Made by a program: the position numbers and the translations under genes | In this document: piece by piece, positions 8,685 through 17,707 of the stretch | How positions within the stretch are numbered: the first letter of the stretch is position 1 | Layout: each line of letters opens with the position of its first letter | NCBI GenBank assembly: GCA_965249835.1 | Contig: CBDFMY010000003.1 | Coordinates: forward strand, 806,001-870,000 | Reading direction: 5' to 3' | DNA length: 64,000 bases | From: JAHRAW01 sp965249835 | GTDB lineage: Bacteria > Pseudomonadota > Gammaproteobacteria > Arenicellales > Poriferihabitantaceae | The notes under the pieces: model-generated | The model's database searches: none | Told to the model about the DNA's origin: nothing | The model's input: only the letters and a program-made list of their open reading frames with translations

Positions 8685-11120
8685 ATGTCTGACCTTGTCC
8701 CGACTAATGTAACCGATTTGGCAACCGACCTGCCAGTGTTGCCGCTGCGCGATGTCGTGGTTTTTCCCCACATGGTAATTCCGTTGTTTGTCGGACGCGT
8801 GCGTTCCATCAAGGCGTTGGAAGCGGCCATGTCGGGCGGAAAGAATATCCTGCTGGTGGCGCAGAAGGATGCCACGCAGGATTCGCCCACCCCCGATGAT
8901 ATTTACCGCGTTGGCACCGTCGCTTCCATTTTGCAGTTGCTGAAGATGCCCGACGGCACGGTCAAAGTGCTGGTGGAAGGCGAGCGGCGTGCGACTATTC
9001 TGCGCTTTACTCACGACCCGAAAGATGACGAAGTTGAATTTTCCTGCGAAGCGCAACCGGTGGACGACAAGCATGTGTCTTCCCGTGAATCCGATGTGCT
9101 GATGCGCGCGGTGTCGGCCGAGTTTGAAAAATATGTCAAACTGAATCCGAAGATTCCGCCGGAGATTCTGACCTCCCTGGCCGGCATCGACAATCCCGGA
9201 CGCATCGGCGACACCATCGCCGCCCACCTCAATCTGAAAAACGATGCCAAGCAAAAGATTCTGGAACTGCTGGTTGCCACCGAGCGTCTTGAGCACATCC
9301 TCGGCGTGATGGATTTGGAGATCGATTTGCTGCAGGTGGAAAAGCGGATTCGCAGTCGGGTCAAAAAGCAGATGGAAAAAAGTCAGCGCGAGTATTATCT
9401 GAATGAGCAGATGAAAGCCATTCAAAAGGAATTGGGGGATATGGAAGACACACCCAACGAGACCGAAGAGTTGGCAAAGCGGATTAAGGAATCCGGTATG
9501 TCCGAGGAGGCGCGGGGCAAAGCCGAGAACGAACTTAAGAAGTTGAAAATGATGTCGCCGATGTCGGCCGAGGCGACCGTGGTGCGCAACTATATCGACT
9601 GGTTGCTGGCGGTGCCGTGGAAAAAGCAAAGCCGAATTTCCAAAGACCTGGTCAAGGCGCAGAAAATACTCGACCACGATCACTACGGTCTTGAGAAGGT
9701 CAAGGATCGCATTCTTGAATATCTGGCGGTGCAGCAGCGGGTGAAAAAATCAAAGGCGGCGATCCTGTGTCTGGTGGGCCCGCCCGGTGTCGGCAAAACT
9801 TCTTTGGGGCAATCCATCGCGCGCGCCACCAACCGCAAATTCCTGCGCATGTCTTTGGGCGGGGTGCGCGATGAAGCGGAAATCCGCGGGCATCGGCGCA
9901 CCTACATCGGCTCCATGCCGGGCAAGGTGATTCAGAATCTCGCCAAGAGCAAGGCACGCAACCCGCTGTTCATGCTCGATGAAGTAGACAAAATGTCCAT
10001 GGATTTTCGCGGAGACCCGTCCTCGGCGTTGCTTGAAGTGCTGGATCCGGAACAAAACCATACTTTCGGCGATCATTATCTGGAGGTTGATTACGATCTG
10101 TCTGATGTGATGTTCGTTGCCACCGCCAACACGCTGAATATTCCCAGCCCGTTGCTGGATCGCATGGAGGTGATTCGCATTTCCGGTTACACCGAAGAGG
10201 AAAAATGTGAAATCGCCGAGCGTTACCTGCTACCGAAACAGCGCATCAACAACGGCTTAAAGGAAAGTGAAGTCAACCTCAGCGATAAAGCCATAAAAGA
10301 AATCATCGCGTCGTGGACTCGCGAAGCGGGCGTGCGCAACCTTGAGCGCGAGATCGCGAAAATTTTTCGTAAAGTGGTGAAGGAATTTTTACTCAACAAG
10401 AAAAAGAAAACCGTTCACATCACACCGGCGCGTCTGGAGAAATATCTCGGCGTTAAAAAATATCGCCGCAACGGCGTTGAACAGGAAAACAAAGTCGGTC
10501 AGGTGATCGGGCTGGCGTGGACCGAAGTGGGCGGCGAGTTGCTACGCATTGAGACCGTGGTCATGCCCGGCAAAGGCAAACATGTCTACACCGGCAAACT
10601 CGGCGATGTCATGCGGGAATCCATCACCGCCGCCATCAGTGTGGTGCGAAGCCGCAGCGTGCAATGGGGCATCGCCGCGGATTTCTACCAGAATCATGAC
10701 ATCCACATCCATGTCCCGGAGGGCGCAACCCCCAAAGACGGGCCGAGTGCCGGCATCGGTATGTGCATCGCCATCATCTCGGCTCTGACCGGCATTCCGG
10801 CGTGGTCGAACGTCGCCATGACCGGGGAAATTACCCTGCGCGGCGAAGTGCTACCCATCGGCGGGCTCAAGGAAAAATTGCTCGCCGCTCACCGTGCTGG
10901 TTTGAAGACAGCGTTAATCCCCTACGAGAATGAGCCCGAACTGCAGGAGATCCCGGAAAAGATTCGTCGTGAACTCGACATCAAGCCGGTGAAGTGGATC
11001 GACGAAGTAATCGAGTTGGCTCTTGAGACCACACCTCGTGTCAAAACCGAATCCGGCAAAGTGGCGGCGAGTCGGCGTAAGAAAAAAGAGCAAACCGGAT
11101 CCAATGTGACCGCGCATTAA
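8685..11120 (+). CDS. lon: ATP-dependent Lon protease
   Basis: 811 residues with the usual Lon architecture: N-terminal substrate-binding domain opening with LPVLPLRDVVVFPHMVIPL, AAA+ module with Walker A GPPGVGKT (365-372), and C-terminal serine-lysine protease domain with PKDGPSAGIGM (catalytic Ser 688) and the lysine in GGLKEKLLAAHRAG (Lys 731). It degrades misfolded and regulatory proteins in the cytosol. Start supported by taggag 9 bases before the ATG. The C-terminal ~25 residues are Lys/Arg-rich and not conserved. The clpX-lon-hupB order is standard for gammaproteobacteria. Confidence 0.98.
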   Translation: MSDLVPTNVTDLATDLPVLPLRDVVVFPHMVIPLFVGRVRSIKALEAAMSGGKNILLVAQKDATQDSPTPDDIYRVGTVASILQLLKMPDGTVKVLVEGERRATILRFTHDPKDDEVEFSCEAQPVDDKHVSSRESDVLMRAVSAEFEKYVKLNPKIPPEILTSLAGIDNPGRIGDTIAAHLNLKNDAKQKILELLVATERLEHILGVMDLEIDLLQVEKRIRSRVKKQMEKSQREYYLNEQMKAIQKELGDMEDTPNETEELAKRIKESGMSEEARGKAENELKKLKMMSPMSAEATVVRNYIDWLLAVPWKKQSRISKDLVKAQKILDHDHYGLEKVKDRILEYLAVQQRVKKSKAAILCLVGPPGVGKTSLGQSIARATNRKFLRMSLGGVRDEAEIRGHRRTYIGSMPGKVIQNLAKSKARNPLFMLDEVDKMSMDFRGDPSSALLEVLDPEQNHTFGDHYLEVDYDLSDVMFVATANTLNIPSPLLDRMEVIRISGYTEEEKCEIAERYLLPKQRINNGLKESEVNLSDKAIKEIIASWTREAGVRNLEREIAKIFRKVVKEFLLNKKKKTVHITPARLEKYLGVKKYRRNGVEQENKVGQVIGLAWTEVGGELLRIETVVMPGKGKHVYTGKLGDVMRESITAAISVVRSRSVQWGIAADFYQNHDIHIHVPEGATPKDGPSAGIGMCIAIISALTGIPAWSNVAMTGEITLRGEVLPIGGLKEKLLAAHRAGLKTALIPYENEPELQEIPEKIRRELDIKPVKWIDEVIELALETTPRVKTESGKVAASRRKKKEQTGSNVTAH

Positions 11121-11257
11121 TACGGGGGGCTACCGGGGTAATGGCACCTGCGTCAATTCTGCGGTTTCGGTCATGTCCGATAATCACGCCCGAATAATTC
11201 TTTTTCTATCATATCGTTACGCTGGGAAATACCCATCAAATACAGGATTGGAGTGAG

Positions 11258-11266
11258 TTATCCACA
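11258..11266 (+). promoter_or_regulatory. isolated DnaA box upstream of hupB
   Basis: TTATCCACA, an exact match to the strong DnaA box, lies ~34 bp upstream of the predicted hupB -35 element. It may couple HU expression to DnaA, but one 9-mer in a 318-bp intergenic region can also occur by chance. Confidence 0.35.
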
Positions 11267-11299
11267 CTTAAATCCCGGACAAATCGTGCAAAAATGATA

Positions 11300-11328
11300 T
11301 TGCTTTTACCCCTCGGTCTGATTATGAT
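11300..11328 (+). promoter_or_regulatory. predicted sigma-70 promoter of hupB
   Basis: TTGCTT at 11300-11305, a 17-base spacer, and TATGAT at 11323-11328. It is the best promoter-like match in the 318-bp gap between lon and hupB and would give a leader of about 105 bases. An imperfect palindrome (cgatttctaaaatcg) lies in that leader. Apart from this promoter and the DnaA box I see nothing else in the gap. Confidence 0.5.
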
Positions 11329-11439
11329 TGCCGAGTCGTAGTGCAGGCATGGGTGAATTTACTTCTCAAATGCCCATAGTTGGTCGATTTCTAAAATCGA
11401 TTTTATTCGTTAACTCCAACATAATGAGGAACAAATATC

Positions 11440-11712
11440 ATGAATAAAGCTGAACTGATTGATGCGGTGGCATCGCGTACCGGCTTAACAAAAAGTAGCG
11501 CATCCGGCGCGGTGGATGCTGTGTTTGATATCGTCACAGACACATTGTCCCACCGCGGTACGGTTTCATTAATCGGGTTCGGAACCTTTTCCACCAGCGA
11601 CCGTGCAGCGCGTACCGGGCGCAATCCGCGCACCGGTGAGACCATCAACATTTCGGCCTCCTGCGTGCCTAAGTTCAAGGCTGGAAAAGGTTTGAAAGAA
11701 GCCGTAAACTGA
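11440..11712 (+). CDS. hupB: DNA-binding protein HU
   Basis: 90 residues, exact family length. Opens MNKAELIDAVA, with the dimer core motif GFGTFS and the beta-arm motif TGRNPRTGETINI that holds the DNA-intercalating proline. HU bends and compacts DNA. A clear Shine-Dalgarno (aatgagga) precedes the ATG. It is followed at once by two tRNA genes and a terminator, and is preceded by lon as in E. coli, which supports the hupB rather than hupA ortholog. Confidence 0.97.
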   Translation: MNKAELIDAVASRTGLTKSSASGAVDAVFDIVTDTLSHRGTVSLIGFGTFSTSDRAARTGRNPRTGETINISASCVPKFKAGKGLKEAVN

Positions 11713-11722
11713 TCCCTGTTGT

Positions 11723-11798
11723 GGGCGCTTAGCTCAGCTGGGAGAGCATCGCCCTTACAAGGCGAGGGTCGCAGGTTCGATCCCTGCAGCGCCCACCA
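11723..11798 (+). tRNA. tRNA-Val (anticodon TAC)
   Basis: 76-base cloverleaf. The acceptor stem gggcgct pairs with agcgccc, followed by discriminator A and an encoded CCA. The D-arm is agctcagctgggagagc, the anticodon loop reads cttacaa with anticodon TAC, and the T-loop is ggttcgatcc. It lies 10 bp after hupB, in the classical hupB-tRNA-ppiD neighbourhood. Confidence 0.97.
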
Positions 11799-11807
11799 TC
11801 GTTTTCA

Positions 11808-11884
11808 GGAGCGGTAGTTCAGTTGGTTAGAATACCGGCCTGTCACGCCGGGGGTCGCGGGTTCGAGTCCCGTCCGCTCCGCCA
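11808..11884 (+). tRNA. tRNA-Asp (anticodon GTC)
   Basis: 77-base cloverleaf. The acceptor stem ggagcgg pairs with ccgctcc, followed by discriminator G and an encoded CCA. The anticodon loop is ctgtcac with anticodon GTC and the T-loop is ggttcgagtcc. It is 9 bp downstream of tRNA-Val, so the two are cotranscribed, and a strong terminator follows. Confidence 0.97.
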
Positions 11885-11894
11885 GACGGAAGAG

Positions 11895-11926
11895 AATGCG
11901 AGACGAATCGTCTCGCATTTTTTTTT
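11895..11926 (+). terminator. rho-independent terminator of the hupB-tRNA transcript
   Basis: A perfect 10-bp stem (aatgcgagac / gtctcgcatt) with a five-base loop runs into a tract of nine T. It lies 10 bp after tRNA-Asp and ~90 bp before ppiD, so it ends the hupB-tRNA-Val-tRNA-Asp unit. Confidence 0.9.
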
Positions 11927-12014
11927 ATTAATTTCATCCGGCATTCCTCAATCCGGCCCCGCTGGCGTTATAATTTCCGCTTGGATCTATCTAAAGTAAT
12001 ACCGAAGTAATTCC

Positions 12015-13937
12015 ATGTTGACACAAATTCGAGAGCGAGCCACCGGCTGGCTGGCTTGGGTAATCGTAATTTTGATTACCATTCCGTTCGCGCTGTGGGG
12101 AATCCAATCCTATTTTGAAGGCGCATCGGAAATTCCCGTGGCAACGGTCAACGGCGAAGAAATTTCCACCTACGCGTATCAAAATGAATTATCGCGTCAG
12201 CGTCGTTTGCGTCAAGTTACCGGCACGGCAGACATCACCATGCGCAACCAAGTGGTCGAGTTGATGATTACCAATCTACTAATGAATCAATATGTGCACG
12301 AGCACAATTACCGTCTCTCCGATGACGCGCTCAAGCAGCGCATAGAAACCGATGCAAATTTTTTGCGAGACGGCAAATTTGATTCCGACTTGTATCGCGA
12401 CCTGCTACGCGCCAACGGGTATACCGCGCAATCCTACGAAGCCGTCATGCGACAAAACGCAGCCATCGAACAACTTTACTCTTCGCTTGCCGATTCATCT
12501 TTCGTTGCCGAACAGGAAGTGAACCGGTTGCTGGCGTTGCAAACGCAAACGCGAAAAACCGATTATGTTATTTTGCCGGCCAATCGCTTCGAACATGAAA
12601 TCGACATTGACGATGCAGAAGTCGAACAACAATACCGCGATAATTTATCCAACTACGAGACACCGTCTCGCATGAAAGTGGACTACATTGAACTCAGCGT
12701 TGAAAATCTGGCGCAAGGAATTGAGCCGTCGGATGCGGAAATCAGCGAGACCTACGAACAAACCAGCGAGCGTTACAAGCAAGCCGAGACACGCAAAGCC
12801 AGTCACATCTTGTTCAGCGTCGAGTCTTCCGCAAGCGAACAAGCGCGCGATGAAATTCTGGCTCAGGCGGAAGCGGTGTTGGCCGAAGCGCACGCCGGTG
12901 CCGACTTCGCCGAGTTGGCGAAGACCCATTCCGGCGACCCCGGCTCCAAAGAAAAGGGCGGAGACCTCGGCGTGGTGGCGCGCGGGCAAATGGTGCCGCC
13001 GTTCGAGCAAGCGGTGTTCGATATGGTCGCCGATGAAATCCGCGGGCCGGTGGAAACTCGATTTGGTTATCACATCATCAAACTCACCGAGTTGACCGAA
13101 GAGCGGCGGAAGTCCCTGCAGGAAGCGCGCGAGGAAGTCGCCGCGGAAGCCCGGCGAATTCAAGCCGAGAATCAGTTTGCCGAATTGGGCGAAACATTCC
13201 AGAATCTGGTGTTCGAAGATTCGGAAAGTCTGTCAACAGCGGCGGATGAGTTGGATCTTGCCATCCAACAGACCGACTGGTTCACCGAACATGATGGCGG
13301 GGGCGACGAAGGAGTGGCAAGCGAAGCGCGGGTCAGGAGCGCGGCGTTCAGCGAGGATGTGCGCAACGATGACTTGAACAGTGCCGCCATAGAACTCGGA
13401 TTTGACCGCCTGGTGGCAGTTCGCAAAGCGGCTTTTGATGCGGCACACCCGAAGCCGTTGGATGAAGTTCGAGACCAGATCAAACAGCGCCTCACATTCC
13501 AACAATCAAGCAAGCAGACCAAAGAACTGGGAGACAAACTGGTGGTCGACCTGAGCACCGGACAACTCGAGTGGGATGAATTGCTTGAGCAACAAAAATT
13601 GGAATCGCAGGCACTGGCGGAACAACGCGGTCAGGTGCCGGGAAATTTAGCGGCATTGGGCGATGCGACATTCTCCCACCCTGCGCCGACTGAGGGCGCA
13701 GTGGCATTTGACGGCGTTGTTCTGCGTAACGGCGACTACGCTATCTACGCGCTCAAACAAGTTGTTCACGGAAACGTTGATGATGCCGACGAATCGCAAC
13801 GCACCGGCCTCAGGGAACAGTTGCTGGCGCGCGACGGCGATGGTTTGTATCAACTGTTGCAGGACAGCATCCGTCAAAGCGCGGATGTCGTCATCAATCG
13901 ACAGCAAATAGAAAATTCGCAAAACGATTTTCAGTAA
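12015..13937 (+). CDS. ppiD: periplasmic peptidyl-prolyl isomerase/foldase PpiD (SurA N-domain, parvulin)
   Basis: 640 residues. One N-terminal membrane helix (residues ~13-32, LAWVIVILITIPFALWGI) anchors it to the inner membrane with the rest in the periplasm. A SurA/PpiD N-terminal chaperone domain (to ~170) precedes one parvulin domain (about 262-360: KASHILFSV, then FAELAKTHSGDPGSKEKGGDLG and GYHIIKL). PpiD helps newly exported outer-membrane and secreted proteins fold, and associates with the Sec translocon. Downstream of hupB as in E. coli. Confidence 0.95.
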   Translation: MLTQIRERATGWLAWVIVILITIPFALWGIQSYFEGASEIPVATVNGEEISTYAYQNELSRQRRLRQVTGTADITMRNQVVELMITNLLMNQYVHEHNYRLSDDALKQRIETDANFLRDGKFDSDLYRDLLRANGYTAQSYEAVMRQNAAIEQLYSSLADSSFVAEQEVNRLLALQTQTRKTDYVILPANRFEHEIDIDDAEVEQQYRDNLSNYETPSRMKVDYIELSVENLAQGIEPSDAEISETYEQTSERYKQAETRKASHILFSVESSASEQARDEILAQAEAVLAEAHAGADFAELAKTHSGDPGSKEKGGDLGVVARGQMVPPFEQAVFDMVADEIRGPVETRFGYHIIKLTELTEERRKSLQEAREEVAAEARRIQAENQFAELGETFQNLVFEDSESLSTAADELDLAIQQTDWFTEHDGGGDEGVASEARVRSAAFSEDVRNDDLNSAAIELGFDRLVAVRKAAFDAAHPKPLDEVRDQIKQRLTFQQSSKQTKELGDKLVVDLSTGQLEWDELLEQQKLESQALAEQRGQVPGNLAALGDATFSHPAPTEGAVAFDGVVLRNGDYAIYALKQVVHGNVDDADESQRTGLREQLLARDGDGLYQLLQDSIRQSADVVINRQQIENSQNDFQ

Positions 13938-13955
13938 GCGGTTCGGGTCGCTGAA

Positions 13956-14999
13956 TCAGCCGGCCGATTCGGACACCGACCACGAAACCATCTGGCCGGC
14001 GCGCAACGGAACGATTTCTTCGCCGTCCCCGGCCGCACAGGTATCCGCAACTCGCCAGGGTTTTTTCTCCAGCGTTAATGTTTCGCGGTTGCGCTCAAGT
14101 CCATAAAAATCGGCACCGTAATGGCTGGCAAACCCTTCGAGTTTGTCCAACGCCGCCATGCCTTCGAATACCTCGGCATACAATTCAATTGCCGCGTGAG
14201 CCGAATAGATTCCGGCGCAGCCGCAGTCGCTCTCCTTGTTTCGCCGAGTATGCGGCGCGCTGTCGGTTCCCAGAAAAAAGGACGGGTTGGCGCTGGTGGC
14301 GGCTTCCAGCAACGCCAGGCGATGTCGCTCGCGTTTCGGCACCGGCAGACAATACGCATGCGGTCGAATTCCGCCACGAAAAATTTCGTTGCGATTGAAC
14401 AGCAGATGATGCACCGTTAGCGTCGCCGCGATGTTGTCCCCGGCCTGTTGAACAAACAACACGCCCTGTTCGGTGGTCACGTGTTCAAGGACGATCTTGA
14501 GTTGCGGAATTTCCCGTTGCAGCGGCGCGAGAATCTGTTCGATAAACACCGCCTCGCGGTCGAAAACATCGACCCCGGCATCGGTCACTTCCCCGTGCAC
14601 CTGCAACACCACACCGTGCTCCGCCATGGTCTCGAGAACCGGCATCACTTTGCTGATTCGAGTAACCCCGCAATCCGAGTTGGTGGTGGCACCGGCCGGA
14701 TAGAGTTTGAAGCCGATGATATGAGTTTGTTGCGCCGCCTCGATCACTTCTTCACGGCGAGTGTTGTCGGTCAGATACAACGACATCAGTGGATTGAACG
14801 CGGTGTGGTTCGGCAACGCAGCGATAATCTCGGCGCGGTAGTCGAGTGCCTGGGCGGCGGTGACAATCGGCGGCGACAGATTGGGCATCACCACAGCGCG
14901 GCAAAAACGTGCGGCGGTGTGCGCGACCACGCTGGCCATAATCCCGCCCCGACGCAGGTGCACATGCCAGTCATCGGGCCGGGTGATGGTGAGATTCAT
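13956..14999 (-). CDS. pyrC: dihydroorotase, class II
   Basis: 347 residues, full length for the homodimeric class II enzyme of the amidohydrolase superfamily. The metal-binding HVHLR motif is at residues 12-16. Further family motifs are MPNLSPP, the substrate loop LYPAGATTNSD, LQVHGEVTD with the metal-binding His, VLEHVTT, and the catalytic Asp in GTDSAPH. It closes the ring of carbamoyl-aspartate in pyrimidine synthesis. A single gene, convergent with ppiD (18-bp gap) and downstream of priA on the same strand. Confidence 0.97.
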   Translation of the reverse strand: MNLTITRPDDWHVHLRRGGIMASVVAHTAARFCRAVVMPNLSPPIVTAAQALDYRAEIIAALPNHTAFNPLMSLYLTDNTRREEVIEAAQQTHIIGFKLYPAGATTNSDCGVTRISKVMPVLETMAEHGVVLQVHGEVTDAGVDVFDREAVFIEQILAPLQREIPQLKIVLEHVTTEQGVLFVQQAGDNIAATLTVHHLLFNRNEIFRGGIRPHAYCLPVPKRERHRLALLEAATSANPSFFLGTDSAPHTRRNKESDCGCAGIYSAHAAIELYAEVFEGMAALDKLEGFASHYGADFYGLERNRETLTLEKKPWRVADTCAAGDGEEIVPLRAGQMVSWSVSESAG

Positions 15000-15036
15000 A
15001 CCCGCATTATAGTTAATGTATCGCGCCTTCGCCGCA

Positions 15037-15066
15037 AATGAGTCACGCTACGCGTGACTCATTTTT
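15037..15066. terminator. hairpin between priA and pyrC
   Basis: A 12-bp perfect stem (aatgagtcacgc / gcgtgactcatt) with a three-base loop. On the plus strand it is followed by five T, on the minus strand by three T. It lies just past the end of priA, which is transcribed leftward, so it probably ends or attenuates that transcript before pyrC. Confidence 0.5.
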
Positions 15067-15096
15067 CTACGCGTTATCCCCGTCCATCAAAACCCA

Positions 15097-17409
15097 TCAA
15101 AACATCTCCATGGGATCAATGTCGATGGACCATCTCGCGCGTCGGGATTTTGCATCGTTTTCCATGGATTCGATCCATTCGCGTAGCAATCGATGCAATT
15201 GACTGCGGTGGTCGCTGCGCACCATCAACTGGGCGCGGTAACGGCCCGCCAGTTTTTCCATGGGGGAAATCACCGCGTCCATAATTTGCACCTGAGCGAA
15301 ATCGCCTCGTTTCACTAGTTGCTTTCCCACTTCGGCGGTGTGCCGGAGAAATTGCAGCGCGACGGTATTGCGCGTGGATTCCGCTCGCCACAATACGATG
15401 TGGCTGAACGGCGGGTAGTGAGTGGCGCGTCGTTCATCCAGACAGTGGTTTGCGAAGCCATCGAAATCATGTCGGCGCAAGTGTTGCAGGATGCGGTTGT
15501 GCGGATGCGCAGTTTGAATCAGCACTTCGCCCGGTGACTGATCGCGACCGGCGCGCCCGGCCACCTGAATCAATTGCTGGAACAAATATTCCGGCGCACG
15601 AAAGTCGATGCTGTATAACCCTTGATCGGAATTAATCACGCCGACCAGCGTAACCTTGGAAAAATCGTGACCCTTGGCGATCAACTGGGTGCCGATGATG
15701 ATGTCGGTTGTGCCGCGCCGAATGGCTTCGAGTTCGTGTTCCAGTTGGTGCTGGTTGGTAATTTGGTCACGGTCGAGACGGCGGATGCACGCCTCGGGAA
15801 ATTTTTCCGCAAGAAAGTGTTCCAGTCGCTGGGTGCCGGCACCCGCCAGAAAAAGTCGCTCGCCACATTCGCCGCATTGCATTTTCGCCTGGCTTACGCG
15901 CGCGCAATGATGACAACGAAACTGCTCAAGGTCACGATGGTAGGTCAGACGCGCATCGCAACGATAGCAAGCCGCCTGCCAGCCGCAGTGGTGGCACTGG
16001 GCGATCGGCGCAAACCCGCGCCGGTTGAGAAACACGATGGATTGCTCGCCGTTTTCCAGCCGTTGCTTGATGGCTCGCAATAAAGGCATGGAGAAGCCGT
16101 CGCAGGGGCGATGCCGCTTGAGGTCGATCAACTGGATTCGCGGCAAACCGGCGGTGCCGGTGCGGCTTTCGAGAACCAGCAATCGGTGGCGGCTGTGGCT
16201 GGCGTTGTGGCGGCTCTCCATGGACGGCGTAGCCGAACCCAGCACCACCGGAATGTTTTCCATGCTGGCGCGCTTGATCGCCAGGTCGCGCGCGTGATAA
16301 CGAAAGCCGTCCTGCTGCTTGTAGGAAATATCGTGTTCTTCGTCCACCACAATCAAGCCCGGCGATTTCAACGGCGTGAAGACCGCCGAGCGAGTGCCGA
16401 GTATCGCCACCGCATCGCCGCTGCGGGCGCGCCACCAGGCGCGGTATCGTTCATTGCCGGACAACGCCGAGTGCAACACGCACACCCTGTCCCCCAACCG
16501 CTCCCGCACCCGCGAGACCAGTTGCGGCGTGAGGGCGATTTCCGGCACCAGTATCAGCACCTGCGCGCCGCCGGCGATGCAACTTTGTGCGGCCTCCAGA
16601 TACACCTCGGTTTTGCCGCTGCCGGTGATGCCGTGCAACAGAAATGAACCGAAACGCCCGCCACCTTCGGCGATGACATTGGCCGCTTCGCGTTGCTGGG
16701 GATTGAGTTCAACCGTGCCGGGCGAGGGCTTCAACGCGGGTGCGGGCGCAGGGCGCAGGGCGATTTCAATCAGCCCTTTCTCCTGTAGCCGCCGCAGTGC
16801 ATCGCCGCTGTCGGGGAAGTGCTTGCCGAGCGCGGTTGCCTCGACCCAGCCGGCGCCGGCAAGGTGGCGGTAGATGCGCTCTTGCAAAGGCGCGCGGTGG
16901 AGGGAGTCGCGGGCTTGCTGCCGGTCGTCGGACTGGTCGAGGGCGCGTATCAAACGGCTGTGGGTCGGGTCGGCGAGGGATTTGCCTTTGCGCAACGCCA
17001 CCGGCAAGGCGGTTTGCAGCACCTCGCCCGGCGGATGATGATAGTAGTTGGAAGCCCAGAGCAGCAGGTGCAACAGGCGTTCGCCAAACAGGTTGTCGAC
17101 ATCCAGCACTTCACCGATGGATTTCAGTCGGCGCGTGCTCTGGGGCGGGTGATTGGAGACCACGACTCCGATGGCGGTGCGACCGCCGAACGGTACTTTC
17201 ACCCGCACACCCGGTGCCGGGGGCTTGCCCTCCCAGCGATAATCAAACAACCGTCTGAGCGGCACCGGCACCGCCACCTGAACTACGTGGTTGCGCTCGT
17301 GGGGGGAAATGGCGGGTTGCCCGGAGTGGGCGGGATGGCTGGGTTGGTGCGGTCTGGCGCGGTGGTCGGTGCGGTTGCCGACAGGCTTATCGCCTTGCGG
17401 GTTACGCAC
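15097..17409 (-). CDS. priA: primosomal protein N' (replication restart helicase PriA)
   Basis: Family sequence starts at VVQVAVPVPLRRLFDY and includes Walker A GITGSGKTEVYL, the DEEH motif (VVDEEHDISYKQQ), and the zinc-binding cysteine pairs (CHHCGWQAACYRC, CHHC, CGECG). PriA recognises stalled forks and reloads DnaB. No ATG lies near the conserved start. I chose the GTG at 17407-17409, giving ~770 residues (E. coli 732). An in-frame ATG at 17682 would add ~90 residues with no family match, running through an AT-rich region with DnaA boxes, so I reject it. The first ~40 residues from the GTG are also unconserved, so the start is uncertain. Confidence 0.93.
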   Translation of the reverse strand: MRNPQGDKPVGNRTDHRARPHQPSHPAHSGQPAISPHERNHVVQVAVPVPLRRLFDYRWEGKPPAPGVRVKVPFGGRTAIGVVVSNHPPQSTRRLKSIGEVLDVDNLFGERLLHLLLWASNYYHHPPGEVLQTALPVALRKGKSLADPTHSRLIRALDQSDDRQQARDSLHRAPLQERIYRHLAGAGWVEATALGKHFPDSGDALRRLQEKGLIEIALRPAPAPALKPSPGTVELNPQQREAANVIAEGGGRFGSFLLHGITGSGKTEVYLEAAQSCIAGGAQVLILVPEIALTPQLVSRVRERLGDRVCVLHSALSGNERYRAWWRARSGDAVAILGTRSAVFTPLKSPGLIVVDEEHDISYKQQDGFRYHARDLAIKRASMENIPVVLGSATPSMESRHNASHSRHRLLVLESRTGTAGLPRIQLIDLKRHRPCDGFSMPLLRAIKQRLENGEQSIVFLNRRGFAPIAQCHHCGWQAACYRCDARLTYHRDLEQFRCHHCARVSQAKMQCGECGERLFLAGAGTQRLEHFLAEKFPEACIRRLDRDQITNQHQLEHELEAIRRGTTDIIIGTQLIAKGHDFSKVTLVGVINSDQGLYSIDFRAPEYLFQQLIQVAGRAGRDQSPGEVLIQTAHPHNRILQHLRRHDFDGFANHCLDERRATHYPPFSHIVLWRAESTRNTVALQFLRHTAEVGKQLVKRGDFAQVQIMDAVISPMEKLAGRYRAQLMVRSDHRSQLHRLLREWIESMENDAKSRRARWSIDIDPMEMF

Positions 17410-17415
17410 AGAATC

Positions 17416-17617
17416 TGTGGATAACTCTGTGCATAAAGGTGCCGGATTTGGTGTCTTAAAGTCGTTTGCGGGCGTGGGGCGCGCCTTGCCTAAAATTTCA
17501 CCAAAATCAGGATAATTCAGTAAAAACAAATAGTTATACCTGCTAATTAAGATGTAAAAATAGACATGAATGCTAAAGTGAGCGAATGGTAACGGTATCG
17601 GGCGAAGTTGTGAATAA
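17416..17617 (-). promoter_or_regulatory. cluster of three DnaA boxes upstream of priA
   Basis: On the minus strand, three exact TTATNCACA boxes: TTATTCACA at 17609-17617, TTATGCACA at 17428-17436 and TTATCCACA at 17416-17424. All have the same orientation. Between the first and second box is an AT-rich stretch (about 17511-17570). The boxes sit in the gap between the NUDIX gene and priA. They suggest DnaA control of priA; a second origin-like function cannot be excluded from sequence alone. Confidence 0.55.
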
Positions 17618-17707
17618 CTTCCGCGCCAGCGATGCGCGAATGTCGTGGCTGGCCACCGCCGGAGTTTAAAATTGCCAATCAAGTAGTTAGCCCGGGCAAT
17701 TCGTCGG

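Noticed and set aside
9011..9683. Long antisense open frames over lon and other GC-rich genes
   Set aside because: They mirror the codon pattern of the real genes and carry no start signals or family motifs.
17410..17617. Chromosomal origin oriC
   Set aside because: Three DnaA boxes and an AT-rich stretch fit, but dnaA, dnaN, mnmG or rpmH are not nearby and gene orientation gives no symmetry; kept only as a finding to test.
17410..17682. N-terminal extension of PriA from the ATG at 17682
   Set aside because: The added ~90 residues match no PriA and the DNA is AT-rich with DnaA boxes, so it is regulatory rather than coding.
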